From contig CAZGKW010000076.1 in NCBI GenBank assembly GCA_964526295.1, positions 1-11,539 on the forward strand: a DNA stretch of 11,539 nt, written 5' to 3'. The number at the start of each line of letters is the position of its first letter. The stretch's first letter is position 1. This DNA is from CAZGKW01 sp964526295 (GTDB taxonomy: Bacteria; Planctomycetota; Phycisphaerae; FEN-1346). The notes beneath the pieces were generated by a model, which worked only from the letters and a program-made list of their open reading frames with translations, was not told the origin of the DNA and did no database searches. The position numbers were made by a program, and so were the translations under genes. Shown in pieces: positions 11,535-11,539 of this stretch.

Positions 11535-11539
11535 AAAAG

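Overview
The window looks like a chromosomal contig from a high-GC, free-living bacterium. I estimate roughly two thirds or more G+C in most genes, with strong GC3. A Planctomycetota (Phycisphaerae-like) or similar PVC-type origin is my best guess. It rests on a membrane-anchored Hanks-type Ser/Thr kinase, a Tat-signal sugar-isomerase-like cupin, the DhaK/DhaL/LsrF gene mix and the many small palindromic intergenic repeats. No rRNA, tRNA, CRISPR array or recognisable transposase is present.

Left edge (1-600): a MNT-type nucleotidyltransferase (MntA antitoxin family, minus strand) is followed by only the first ~20 codons of its usual HEPN partner (HepT). The HepT reading then runs into foreign sequence that carries the 3' end of an unknown plus-strand ORF. 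The toxin-antitoxin pair is therefore broken.

Plus-strand metabolic block (786-6151): a small Cys-rich protein, an exported D-lyxose-isomerase-like cupin, a minimal VOC protein, dhaK, dhaL, an lsrF-type class I aldolase/thiolase and a zinc-dependent medium-chain dehydrogenase. All point the same way, have their own Shine-Dalgarno sites (except the dehydrogenase) and are separated by short gaps. Some gaps hold palindromic repeats. The set reads as a carbohydrate/polyol catabolic cluster: oxidation to a ketose, phosphorylation by DhaKL, C-C cleavage by the LsrF-like enzyme towards triose phosphate. The substrate is unknown. The lsr partners LsrK and LsrG are not in the window.

Middle (6155-7241): a minus-strand XRE repressor plus ImmA/IrrE-type protein pair of distinctly lower GC. 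It has a clear sigma70-like promoter overlapped by a perfect 18-bp operator-like palindrome. It looks like a horizontally acquired regulatory or TA-like module. The ImmA-like protein has Glu in place of the first His of HEXXH.

Right part (7395-11163, minus strand): a probable three-gene operon in the order secreted DUF3616/propeller-like protein, transmembrane Ser/Thr kinase (stop and start directly abutting), then a PfkB-family sugar kinase. The PfkB gene carries an apparent in-frame insertion of ~26 codons. The right edge (11164-11539) holds a probable promoter and a 24-bp tandem repeat array ending in a 12-bp-stem GC hairpin.
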